NCBI RefSeq assembly: GCF_905404315.1
Contig: NC_066304.1
Span: 6,014,001-6,078,000 of the forward strand
Reading direction: 5' to 3'
Origin: Leptidea sinapis
Lineage: Eukaryota > Arthropoda > Insecta > Lepidoptera > Pieridae
Length of the DNA: 64,000 bases
Under the pieces are notes generated by a model. That model was not told the DNA's origin. It did not search any database and saw nothing but the letters and a program-made list of their open reading frames with translations. Shown here piece by piece: positions 1-10,636 of the stretch (the first letter of the stretch is position 1; each line of letters starts with the position of its first letter). A program made the translations under genes and the position numbers.

Positions 1-104
1 CACAAATTATGTTGCCCCAAGTTAAAAGTTATAGTTAGTTAGTTTTTATAGCCTGTGTTATGGGTTACAAGAGAATGATATATTTAATACAATATATTTA
101 CTTA

Positions 105-138
<34 letters not shown>

Positions 139-245
139 TATAAACATACATAAATACATTTTAAACATCCATGACTCGGAAACAAACATCTATATTCATC
201 ATATAAATGCTTGCACCTACCGGGATTCGAACCCGGGACCTCTGA
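1..245 (-). repeat. tRNA-derived SINE, family A, copy 1
   Basis: On the minus strand a B-box-like GGTTCGAATCCCGGTAGG (near 215-235) is followed by the body shared with copies near 26.3, 34.2 and 49.5 kb, ending in the CTTGGGGCAA..ATTTGTG tail at the window edge. This is the usual layout of a Pol III-type tRNA-derived SINE. A run of TA dinucleotides (about 108-135) sits inside the body. No intact tRNA cloverleaf is present, so it is not a tRNA gene. The family name is not certain; similar SINEs are common in butterflies and moths. Confidence 0.75.
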
Positions 246-889
246 TAGTGATAGTTTTAATGTAATGTAACCAATAGTATTGGAGATTATAATATGATTT
301 GTTTTGTTTGAAAAAATAAGTATAATTAAAAGAAATCTTATTAATTTACATCTAGCGAATATAAAATAATTTAAATTGGACAACGCTGTTAATGTATTTA
401 CTTTCTACAGAGATGTAAATGAAACGTATTTCAGAGAATTATCTCCAGGTCACGAATACTTTAGGTCTAGAGTCTAGACATGGCAAAATGCGAGCATAGT
501 TGCTATAAAGGATAAGGTATCGTGTATACTGCTCCGAACAACGCCTTAAATGGTAAAGCAATTGGTAATAGCTTTATTCAATTGAGAACTGGTTTCAAAG
601 CCTTAACTAGAACAAGCTCAAGATAGTTGGCTGTAATTGGGTTTGAAGTGGTATAATCGTTTTTTATAGAACCTTGTATTATTTTATACTTATTCTTGAT
701 AAAATATACTATAACTTTGATCAAAAATTTATATTGAGTCACAGCGTCTATACAATTTTAGTGTAGTATAAACTAGTACTACGCTAAATTACTAGTAAAA
801 ATAGTACATATGTAATTATATAAAAGTAGTGTACTGTAAAAATGAGGCAGACTTAATGAAAACCTGAGTACCCAAATGTCGTGATTTTT
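246..889. other. AT-rich DNA, no feature recognised
   Basis: No coding frame, tRNA or recognisable repeat is seen between the first SINE and the RTE tail fragment. Confidence 0.5.
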
Positions 890-945
890 CTTCTTCTTCT
901 TCACCCCGTCACTGCTGAGGATCGTGACTCCGTGGACAGTCAACA
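890..945 (-). mobile_element. RTE-like retrotransposon tail fragment
   Basis: The minus strand reads a short HDPQQ-stop motif followed by GAAGAAGAA repeats. It matches the HDPQY-stop ends at about 7985-8100 and 19680-19760. Only the last codons and the tail remain. Confidence 0.45.
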
Positions 946-952
946 CTTCTTC

Positions 953-1260
953 TTTTTATGAAAATAAGAGATGAGACGAGCAGGACGATCAGCTGAAGGT
1001 AATTGATACGCCCTGCCTATTACAATGCAGTGCCGCTCAGGATTCTTGAAAAACCCCAAACATTTTTAAGCGGAACTACAATTGCGCTCGTCACTTTAAG
1101 ACATAAGATGTTGAGTCTCATTTGCCCAGTGATTTCACTAGCTACGGCGCCCTTCAGACCGAAAGATCGAAACACACGAAGATCGAAAGGCAGAAATAGG
1201 CACCGTTGTGGTAGCCATAGCCATCTATCCGGCATCCTGTGCAAGGGAGCCTCCCACTGG
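953..1260 (-). repeat. Family B SINE-like repeat, near full length
   Basis: It runs from the A-rich tail (TTTTTATGAAAATAAG on the plus strand) to the constant end GAGCCTCCCACTGG. A short extra AAGATCGAAA-type duplication sits near 1161-1190. The open frames on both strands here (137 and 74 codons) recur in other copies of this repeat and are chance frames, not a gene. Confidence 0.8.
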
Positions 1261-1264
1261 TATA

Positions 1265-1315
1265 CTGGGATTTGTGTAGTTAATCCCAGAAGTGAGGGTT
1301 CACTCGATCACTTTA
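1265..1315 (+). repeat. Family G repeat fragment
   Basis: The stretch around GTTAATCCCAGAAGTGAGG is the reverse complement of the CCTCACTTCTAGGATTAA segment at about 42125-42145. It is only the part outside the tRNA-like core. Confidence 0.45.
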
Positions 1316-1613
1316 GAAAAAAAACAAATTGTAAAGATAAATTAAGATATTCAAAATGTCACTTTTCGAGGATTCTAATGTTTCGGATCATTTCGACATT
1401 ATTTCAAATGTCTTGATTATTTTTGTATATTTTATTGCAAATATCTATTTTAAAGTGCCTTGTCCCCGTTAATATATCGAAATATCGTATTGAATTGATC
1501 ATTTAATATATATATATTACGCAATATATTTGCTACTTTAATGAACCGAACGTCTATAAATACACATTATCATTGATCATGAAATTGTTACAATTACAAT
1601 AATTGAAACATTA

Positions 1614-2060
1614 ACACAGAACACGATATTGTTAACGATTTATTATCGGTGTATATCCCTGTTACGAATGTGTTATTGATATTGTTATACGACACGGTAA
1701 TGGCACCAAATAAACGTGACTTTTGACTGAAAATTACTTTTCAATGGATTACAACTTATATTTCACATAAAATTAATGCTATTTTTAAATTACACAAAAA
1801 AATAATGTTATTTAAAAATTACACATAAAATTAATGGTATTTATAAATTACACATAAAAATAATGGTATTCATAAATTACATATAAATTTAATGCTATGT
1901 AAAAATTTCTCATAATAATATCATTTGTAGTTCTTGTTGATTGTTGTAAGCAGACAAAGTTTGAGCAGGTAGGTGTCGAACAGGTAAATACACCTGCCTG
2001 CATCGTCCCAACCACTTTGTATTTCCCCCCTGTTACTGTTATTGGTATGTGGTTGTTTCT
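1614..2060 (+). repeat. Left arm of a long inverted repeat
   Basis: This arm is the reverse complement of 3993-4448. In the 130 bases before about 2035 I see a single mismatch. It includes several copies of a ~30 bp unit rich in CATAAAATTAATG (about 1765-1910) and the unique-looking CACCTGCCTGCATCGTCC. The motif GAAAATTACTTTTCAATGG occurs near 1731 and again just inside the arm at about 2062. No coding frame is present. Confidence 0.85.
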
Positions 2061-3992
2061 GAAAATTACTTTTCAATGGATTATAACGCTTATATTATCA
2101 TTCCAGAATTGCCAACGCATCAATTAGAAGAATGATTCTGCTGTGTTACATGTGATGTGAATGATCAACTATAAAAATAAAATATTGAAATATCTGAATC
2201 TACATCAAAATAATAGCATTTTTCACAATCCATACGAATATGGTACTCGAACAATTTTTTATGTCTTACTTTGTAGGCATATATGACCATAATACCTATA
2301 TATCTCCAAAATGGCTCGGACGATTTTGAAAGGAATTTCGTAAGCAGATAAAAGATTTTATAAGGAGTAAAATACTATTTGTATTAAAGACAGTTAATTT
2401 AATCTGAGATAAATATCCTATTATGTTGATTATTTATCATATTCAATATACAGATTCACATGTAAGTGACATTTACATGAGTCAAGCCACGGGATATTGC
2501 TAATATATATACTTTTGATACACCCTTAACAACCTGTTAAAATTAAATTATGATCAGAGGAATGCAACGAACAAATAGACAAATTCAGAGTAACACAAAT
2601 TAAACAGCTTCCAAGAAATATAATATTAATTAGAACCGAGAGTCAAGCTAGATACACATATTTAATATAGAGGGAAAACAGATAACTGTATTTATTTTGT
2701 GAATTTCGAAATGCCAGCTTGATGGTCGCAGCATTTCATAAATTATTCCATTTAAATGTAGTTTCATATAACTCTACATAGAGCAACTCGCTGAATATAA
2801 ATGAAGTCAATCTTAAAGTTATCAAGAACGCCTCAGACCATAAAAAACGCGTCACGCTCTACAGCACTGAACACCGCCTTATGAAAAACGAATTCTTTGA
2901 CGCGAATCATAACATTTTTTATATCAACTCTTACAACTTTATAAATAGTATCATGTAATTGTTTATCCAAACGAGTTTTTACGACGCATTCCATGTCATT
3001 CCTGAATGACGACAAACGGGAGTGTTGAGAAAAAGTGAACGGATACAGGTGCGACCAATTATACTTTGTATATGGCAATAGTAATCTTGCTTATTAGTTA
3101 TTCTGGTATCTTCTTCATTTTTTATGAGAAAGTGATGTAACAAGCAAGACCTTTACATGATGGTCAGGATTTTTAAAACTCCCAGATTCTGAGCGACAGT
3201 GAATTACTCTCGTCACTTGGAGACAATTTTACGCTTCATATGCGCAATTTTTAGCAGCGCAAAGGCAACTGCGGATATTGCTAGTCCGAAGTCGAGGAAG
3301 CAGGCGCAAGCAAATAATAATTTATGTTTATTTTCTCCTCTCAAAAGATCTTAAAGTAATACAGTACATAAGTGTAACATTTTTAACAGCTGGTATTACT
3401 GGCAAAACTTTATGTTTATGAGAGCCTGGTACTTCACTGAATTTACTTTCATATATTTTTTATTAAAGTTAATTATTTTTGGATTATAAAATGATGTATT
3501 GTACGTGCGCCCCGCACGTTTAATCATTTTCACGATTCAGGAGAAAAAAGCCTTCATATTAATAATATGAAGCCAGCATACATACTGAAAATTTACATAT
3601 TAGATATGGATTGGAGTTTTTTCTAGCCTAGTATTATCTTCAGCTGCAGGTTCCTACGAACCGAAACAAAATCATGTATAACGGACATCCTGCGTAAAAC
3701 TTTACAAGTTGGTAATACAATTTAGGCTTCCTAAATAATTATATTTTAACTTATTAGTATAGATAAAGTTAATCGAATAAAACCATGAGCTAATGAATAA
3801 TATTTGTTTTGCTAATTAAGCTTATAATATAGTTTTCGTAACTTCTCTTTGAAACATCTAGACAAATCTTGAATAAGAAGTACCTAATAACAAAACAAAA
3901 CTCAAACCATCATAAAATCAAAGTGGTTCATGTAACTCCTGGTTTCGGAATAATAACTGCCTCGTAAATTAACAAACTACGCCGGACCTACC
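2061..3992. other. Spacer of the inverted repeat, non-coding
   Basis: About 1.9 kb of AT-rich DNA between the two arms. I see no transposase, polymerase or integrase motif. The 81-codon minus-strand frame at 2833-3078 resembles nothing I know. A decayed family B piece may lie at about 3180-3265. Confidence 0.55.
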
Positions 3993-4448
3993 TGCCTGTA
4001 ACAATAAACGACCACGCACCAACAATAACAGGGGGGAAATACAAAGTGGTTGGGACGATGCAGGCAGGTGTATTTACCTGTTCGACACCTACCTGCTCAA
4101 ACTTTGTCTGCTTACAACAATCGACAAGAACTACAAATGATATTATTATGAGAAATTTTTACATAGCATTAAATTTATATGTAATTTATGAATACCATTA
4201 TTTTTATGTGTAATTTATAAATACCATTAATTTTATGTGTAATTTTTAAATAACACTATTTTTTGTGTAATTTAAAAATAGCATTAATTTTATGTGTAAT
4301 ATAAGCGTTATAATTCATTGAAAAGTAATTATCAGTCAAAAGTCACGTTTATTTGGTGCCATTACCGTGTCGTATAACAATATCAATAACATATTCGTAA
4401 CAGGGATATACACCGATAATAAATCGTTAACAATATCGTGTTCTGTGT
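3993..4448 (-). repeat. Right arm of a long inverted repeat
   Basis: Mirror image of 1614-2060, starting near CGACCACGCACC and ending at ATATCGTGTTCTGTGT. It carries the ~30 bp minisatellite at about 4148-4310. Near identity of the arms implies a recent origin or gene conversion between arms. Confidence 0.85.
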
Positions 4449-4454
4449 GTGTAT

Positions 4455-4690
4455 CTGACAAGAATTACAAATGATATTATTATGAGAATTTTTTAAATAG
4501 CATTAAATTTCTATGTAATTTATAAATACCATTAATTTTATGTGTAATTTATAAATAACATTAATTTTATGTGTATCTTTTAAATAGCATTAATTTTTTG
4601 TGTAATTTAAAATTAGCATTAATTTTATGTGTAATTTAAAAATAGCATTAATTTTATGTGTAATTTGTAATAGCATAAATTTTATGGGTA
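4455..4690 (+). repeat. Minisatellite, ~30 bp units
   Basis: About seven degenerate units of the type TAATTT-(A/T)n-TAGCATTAATTTTATGTG. The block opens with GACAAGAATTACAAATGATA, so it is a direct repeat of part of the right arm (from about 4128) placed just outside it. Confidence 0.75.
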
Positions 4691-5721
4691 AATTTTAAAA
4701 AGGACTCATTTTATGAGTCATTTTGAAAAAATTCTAACTAATATAATGCGAATGAAGTCTGTTTGTCTGATTGAGATCTTGCACGTATGTTGTCAAGGAT
4801 TATAGAATAGAGTATAAAAACTTTAAAAAAATGGCTAGCAACACACATTTTAAGGGATTTTCAATAAACACATATATCTAAGTGTAAAGTTTAAGTAAAT
4901 AAAACAATTGTAAGATATGTTATGTTGGTCGCTTTATGTAGGCACCTACTTGTAATCTCTTGGACACTGTAGATTTGTTTTTACTTTTAATTTTTACTTT
5001 TAATTTATGATATATTATTTATTTATGTAACATATATGTTTTTTTTCTTAAGAAAAATCACAGTAAGTGAATTTGTTCTGGGATTTATTTTTGGGATGAG
5101 TAAAGTTTCTGAAACGTTTAATATAGGGTAATATCCTGATTTTTTAAGAGGTCCCAAGGGAGCGCGTGATTCGAACTGAATGTAAGGTCCACATGGAACG
5201 ACTTACGATGAAAGAAATGAAAGGAAGAGAAGAGTATCATTTTCTAACTTCTCGGAATGGCGTTAACCGAATGTGGGATTGTTTGCAAAATCCGATGACA
5301 AGTATTGAAAAGATACCTATTAACTGAGAATAGTGCTACCTATGCACGACATACGTAATCAGGCTATCAAAATAAGGTAAATTATTTCAATAAATCTACA
5401 GTAAGTAGTAGAGTACTCGCTAAACTTAAAATCTTCTCATAAATTTACAACTGAACTAAGTTCAACGAAGCCAACTCGCTATTTCCCACGTTTCACAAAC
5501 CACGACATATCTCGCCTACAAAGCCTTATTTCAACCTAACTGAGCTTCACGAACCATTACACGAGATAAGTAGCTTTAAGAATCGTACCTCAAAAGCCAC
5601 CATTTAAATGTTCAAATATATTCCTTAAAAATATTATTGACTATCAAAATAGAATTACTTGTCAACTTCTATCTAGTAAATCGGTACTTTATCCAATATA
5701 AATAATCAGCGATATATAACT
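4691..5721. other. AT-rich DNA, no feature recognised
   Basis: No coding frame of note and no repeat that I can match elsewhere in the window. Confidence 0.5.
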
Positions 5722-5867
5722 GTCTCATTGGCCCAGTAACTTCACTAGCTACTGCGCCCTTCAGACCGAAACACAGTAATGGTTACACATTACTGTTTAA
5801 CGGCAGAAAAAGCGCCGTTGTGGTACCCATAACCTAGCCGGCATCCTGAGCAAAGGAGCCTCCCATT
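5722..5867 (-). repeat. Family B fragment (5' half)
   Basis: Matches the family B body from TCTCATTGGCCCAGTAA to GAGCCTCCCA. The A-rich tail half is missing, so this is an eroded or internally broken copy. Confidence 0.75.
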
Positions 5868-6251
5868 ATTATCCCAATTATTTAGTTTTCAATGACATGT
5901 TCTTCTATTACTACAAAATTAACATCTAACACCGAATTTTTTTAGATGTTTAAAGTATAGTTCAATATTTAGTAAATCGGTACATTTCGTAACTTGTATT
6001 CCCTATTAGCTCTTGCTTTATATTAAACTAGCAGATAATTCAATTAAAATTCTTAAAATAAAAGAACACTAATTATAAGATAAGCTGTCGCAACACTTAT
6101 TGTAAATTATGACGTGTTCTGCAAAGTCGTAGTACATTATTATATTCTATCATCAATACTTTTCGCAGTGCACGCGATGTAAAGAATATTTTAGGTATTG
6201 TTTAACACCTTGGGTTACATTGTTGGAGTTTTAGTAAGATTTTTTTTTTTT

Positions 6252-6382
6252 ATTTAATATAGCCTATGTCAACAGGGGATAATATAGCAGTGAAAGAATT
6301 ATTCAAATCGGTTCAGTAGTTTCGGAGCCTATTCTATGCAAACGAACAATAAAATTTTTCCTCTTTATAATACCAGTATAGA
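6252..6382 (-). mobile_element. Helitron-like 5' fragment
   Basis: Read on the minus strand it starts TCTATACTGGTATTATAAAG after an A, a start shared with the other Helitron-like units here. It continues with CCGATTTGAATAATTC and stops in a T-run near 6250. No 3' CTAG end is found, so the copy is truncated. Confidence 0.55.
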
Positions 6383-7194
6383 TTTAAGTATGTTTAATAA
6401 TAATACATTTGGTGTAAGTTGTTTACACGTTATAAGCACACGATTTTTAACAATATTTTTCCATATTAGCGATTCTCAAAACCAAACCATCAAAACTTAT
6501 GTATTGTAAAAGTAGCAACAAAGTTATTGTGTAGCTACAAAATCCTTTTGTAAACCTTAAAAATAACAATACAAAGTTATCTTCTACTTTACGAGCGCTC
6601 TAAAGTTTTCGAGGGAGGCTTTAATTGTGCCCTTTTGTTCCAAACTCAGTTTTAACCGCCACTTCAGGAGAAGTATATCTTTTTAAATAATACCTCGGGA
6701 CAATGAGATGGTAAAATTTATATGCAGGTAGTTACGGGCCTTAAAATGGATAATGTCAAACTTCCATAAGAAACATGTAATTGAATTTGACTTATGTTGG
6801 TTGAGACAAGATTTATGGATTTTATGAATATTCTCAGTTTCTCCGAATATCTGATTTGGAGTCAATCAAATCAAATCAGATTATTATCAATCAAATCATC
6901 AATCAGATAATTCAAATCAATTAGAGGTTTTGCATCTTTGAATACTTACTTGTTACTTAACCTAAAATTTTGAAAAGAAAAATATATTGGCAATTTTTGC
7001 TTTCGTTACATAAAAGCTCTCATCAACTTTTTTAACTTTGGTTTGCATTTTAATAAAGCCTTTAAGTAAACCTTCTCATAATGACTACGTTTTGGCACAG
7101 TAATTAGGAACAGATCTCATAGATCTGTAACTTTTTATGCACTATTTATATACCTAAAACACTAAGAACGTAGTACAGACAATACTTTTTTTTC
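6383..7194. other. AT-rich DNA with short tandem CAAATCAAAT
   Basis: Contains a degenerate run of ATCAAATCA-type repeats at about 6855-6925. A similar run is at about 37905-37945. Nothing coding is recognised. Confidence 0.5.
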
Positions 7195-7405
7195 AGAAAT
7201 ATATATTTTTTTTATGGAAAAGGAGGACAAACGACCGTACCTGTCACCTGGTGTTAAGTGATCACTGCCGCCTACATCTCTTGCAAGACCAGAGAATCAC
7301 AGGAGCGTTGCCGGTCTTTAAGGAAGGTGTACGCGCTTCTTTTTAAGGTCGAATGTCGTATCGTCCCGGAAACACCGCACAAGAAAGATCATTCCACAGC
7401 TCAAC
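7195..7405 (-). mobile_element. Family C LINE 3' end, 5'-truncated
   Basis: On the minus strand it encodes the tail of a non-LTR retrotransposon ORF, then a 3' UTR ending in CCATAAAAAA. It matches the better copy at 21399-21905. The 69-codon plus-strand frame here is a shadow of this repeat. Confidence 0.75.
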
Positions 7406-7901
7406 ATGTACGTCAATCTAGTCAAGTTTTATCAGGTATCTTTTTAAATGATGTTAAAGCATTTTAAGATATCAAACAATGTATTAAAATATAATGTAAC
7501 CATTATTGATATTATTAGTTCAAAAACAGGCTCAACTCAAAGTCAATACGCTTACAATATGTGGACATACAATTGAGTGTAAAAATCAGAAATTCAAATG
7601 TAACGCTCAAATTTAAAATCCACAAGCGTTTTCAAAGTCGTCCTTCCGCGTATAGCAATAGAGGCTATTATGTTGGTGTGCGACCGTGCGAACGACCGCT
7701 GATTCAGGCATAGATATGACTATATACCGGGCTTCGTCCTCAAGTCGTGATTATACTTCTAATGCAACATTATAAGAAACGCTATGGTTACCATTTTTTG
7801 CTGTAATAATTTTATTTTTATATTTTTACACACCTTAGAAGCGGCTTAAATTTCAACGTTTAATTTAGCTGACAACTATGTAGTATATAACTCACTTTAG
7901 T

Positions 7902-8215
7902 TCCTCTACAGTGCGGTTTTCAAAGAACTTTCTGCCACGTAGGTACAAGACCGTGGAATGAGCTTCTTTCGGGTGTTTACAGTAAAATACAGCTTGAGTG
8001 AGGAGGAATAGATGGAGAGCGATCATACTTGAGAAAGTGATACAGAGGGGTGGTCACGACCCTCAGTACTGAGGATTACGACGCAGGGAGGAGGAAAATT
8101 CCACGTAGTACACCTTCTTAAAAGGCCGGCTACGCTCCTGTGATTCTTCTGCTGTTACAGGAAAATGTGGAAAGCGGGGATCACTTAACATCAGGTGACC
8201 CTTACGCTATTTTTT
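7902..8215 (+). mobile_element. Family C LINE 3' end interrupted by an RTE tail
   Basis: Two parts of family C (about 7902-7975 and 8100-8215) flank a foreign segment at about 7985-8095. That segment reads as an RTE C-terminus ending HDPQY-stop. The C copy lies in inverted orientation to the one at 7195-7405. The coding frame is broken in several places. Confidence 0.65.
7985..8095 (+). mobile_element. RTE-like C-terminal fragment inserted in family C
   Basis: The frame reads RNRWRAI..EKVIQRGGHDPQY-stop, the same ending as at 19676-19730. This C-terminal signature is typical of insect RTE/BovB-like ORFs. Only about 25 codons remain. I could not see a clear target-site duplication. Confidence 0.55.
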
Positions 8216-8988
8216 TATTAATTTAGAATGATACGTGGATCTTATTTTTGATTGTGTAACTTTTTGTAGTTCTCAAATCTATTCACATAAAATAACAAAT
8301 TTTCAGTTATAATATTTCATAGAGAAGTTAGTAAACGTATTTAATAAATAATTATAATACGTACATATTTAGATAAATATCAAAAGATTCGAGACATAAA
8401 TAGCTTTATAAACAAAATTGCTGTCTATAATGCATAACTGTCATTATTATCATTCATATATAAATGTCATTTAGAATTAAGAAGTTTTAAAGTAGCCTGG
8501 AAAATAGTATTGATACAGATTAAGTTACATCTTGGAGTAATGTAATAAATCCACACAACAAATTTTAATTTAATAGATCCCTCAATATTATATAACATAA
8601 TAAAGCATTAAAATAAAGATTAGTCGCTGGACTGATACCATTTCAAGACTAATTCGAACTTATACAGTTCAGTACCTCTAGCTAAATGCCAAGTGATAAT
8701 GCAGGCTTCAAGATATTAAACTTAATATAAAAAAATAGTAGATAGGTATTTTCTACTACTCAGCAGTTGTACGCAAGTTGTTAATTAACACCAATATCAG
8801 ATTTTCAAGAACTCTAAGCGGCACTTAATTCTTGTTATTATTTTCACATATTATCATAAGATGCAGTTAATTATTGCAAGTGCGGTAAGTAGTAACGTTA
8901 CTTACATATATATAAACACCATATCGAGAGTTTTATAATATGTATTATTATTTTTTTATAATTTGTTCCAATTTATTAGAGTTATTAG
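8216..8988. other. AT-rich DNA, no feature recognised
   Basis: Nothing coding and no match to the named families. Confidence 0.5.
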
Positions 8989-9060
8989 AATGTGGGCGGC
9001 GTTGATCACTTAACACCAGATGAACTGCACGCTCGTTTGTCCTTCTTATCCATAAAAAAA
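8989..9060 (+). mobile_element. Family C LINE 3' tail only
   Basis: GTGGGCGGCGTTGATCACTT through TCCATAAAAAAA matches the last ~70 bases of family C. It is a strongly 5'-truncated insertion, typical of target-primed reverse transcription. Confidence 0.7.
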
Positions 9061-9522
9061 GAGTTTGACGAGCTCTGGTGGATTACTTGTGTAGCAGAGG
9101 AACACATGTCAAATTGGTTTAACCAGGTTTTCACATTAGCAACTAACACGTTTGTTGAGTTGTGAGTTCAGCAGGAGCCGATTCTAAGGCTTAGCCTAAC
9201 CTGATGCATTCCACACTCTTAACATTAAAGGTAACCCTTTTGACAAAAGGGGAACGTTGCAGTTAGACCCACAACAGTCTCAAAACAGTTTAAGGAACCT
9301 AATGTTATAGGCTTAATAAATAGTTTAGAAGAGAATTGCTGGACTTAAAAGAATTCTGATAGAACCTAGGTATTTATTAAGGAGGATTTATTTATTGAAA
9401 TTATTTTTAGGCCAATCTATTTGCAAAAATTGCAAGCCGATTTTAGTTAGTATAAGTCACTGGTTGTTCCCAATAAAATTACAAATATTATGTTTTAACT
9501 CATTCTAACTCATGAGGTTTGA

Positions 9523-9750
9523 TTGCGATAATATATAAATAAATCAAGAATTTGTATGACTGTAGTTTATAGAAATCAAATCATAATTAGTAAAAGTTTT
9601 ATGAAACAGTAAATATTCATGTAGTTCGTGTACTAAAAGTCTAACTGCGATAATGTTGACTTAAATCAAGAATTTGTATGACATAAATCAATCATAATTA
9701 GTTTTATGAAACAACAACAACAAAATGTTTTATTCATACAGTTAGTGTAA
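9523..9750 (+). repeat. Imperfect tandem pair, ~115 bp unit
   Basis: Units near 9523-9632 and 9646-9750 both read TGCGATAAT..AATCAAGAATTTGTATGAC..CATAATTAG..TTTTATGAAAC..ATTCAT..AGT..GTGTA. The second copy carries a CAA triplet run. No coding frame is involved. Confidence 0.7.
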
Positions 9751-10274
9751 ATAACAATGAAAAACATCTAAAGAAAAATCGACAAACAATCAGTTTCAAA
9801 TATAATGCAATACATCTTTATTTAATTATACATGTACAATAGTTATTATTCGTTCTTTATCTAGAATGATATCAAAATATGAAGTGGTATCTAAATGTTC
9901 TAGCGATCATAAAAAACAAAATTCATTACATTTAATTTAGTTAAGACAATGCACGGTGTTTTCACATGCCGGGTCACGGGTGTTGCCTATGTAAATGGAC
10001 TGTACAGACGTTAATTTCTCACTTAGATATACAAAAATACTGTTAGCACAAGACATTGACACTGTACAATAGCTCGGTACTTGCACTGAAGGCTGTTTTC
10101 AAGTTTTACTAAATAAATACGAATAACAAACGAGACGTTTCAATTTGAAGTCTTTGAAATTTTCCGGTTAATATATTATGTGTGAAGAATGATTTAATTT
10201 TAGTTTTGTCTTATTTGACAGAACAACATAATTCTATCAATTTTATTGTTTTAGGATAATTCTTTCAGTAATAA
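9751..10274. other. AT-rich DNA, no feature recognised
   Basis: No coding or repeat signal recognised. Confidence 0.5.
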
Positions 10275-10636
10275 TCTTAATATATAAATTAGTTGTCACG
10301 TTCTTTGTCCGAGATGGACTTCTAAATTAATGAACGGATTTTAATGGGGATTACTTCATGGAGTGCAGTTTAGTCTAACTTGAGAGATAGGATAGTTTTT
10401 ATTTCGATTTGGGACCCATAATTATTTTTATTTTCAATATTTGTTTTGTATGGACATATTTTCTTTGAGAGAATTTAGTGACGCACGGTTTGACAGTTAC
10501 ATTGTGAAACAATTTCATTTTAATAATAGGGAGCATTTTTACGAAAGAATTCTTGGTGTTTTGAAATATTACTGGCAAATTCCCATAAAACAGTATTTTT
10601 TATTATCTACAGAACAACGTCTGTGGGGTCAGCTAG
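10275..10636 (+). mobile_element. Non-autonomous Helitron-like element
   Basis: Starts TCTTAATATATAAATTAG directly after an A and ends GGGGTCAGCTAG directly before a T, the A|TC..CTAG|T arrangement of Helitrons. The 3' end shares ACAACGTCTGT-GGGTCAGCT with the copy at 37400-37775. The internal 67-codon frame at 10441-10644 crosses the element end and is not a gene. No Rep/helicase is encoded. Confidence 0.7.

Noticed and set aside
210..240. GGTTCGAATCCCGG as a tRNA gene (minus strand)
   Set aside because: It is the B-box of a SINE; no acceptor, D or anticodon arms can be paired.
1003..1416. 137-codon plus-strand ORF
   Set aside because: It lies within family B and the same frame, with variations, recurs in other copies (30650-30889, 31972-32226). 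It is a chance frame of the repeat.
1614..4448. Polinton/Maverick or foamy-type element because of the long inverted ends
   Set aside because: The interior is only 1.9 kb and has no polymerase, integrase or capsid-like frame.
1765..4690. CRISPR-like array
   Set aside because: Units are contiguous without unique spacers; a minisatellite in eukaryotic DNA.
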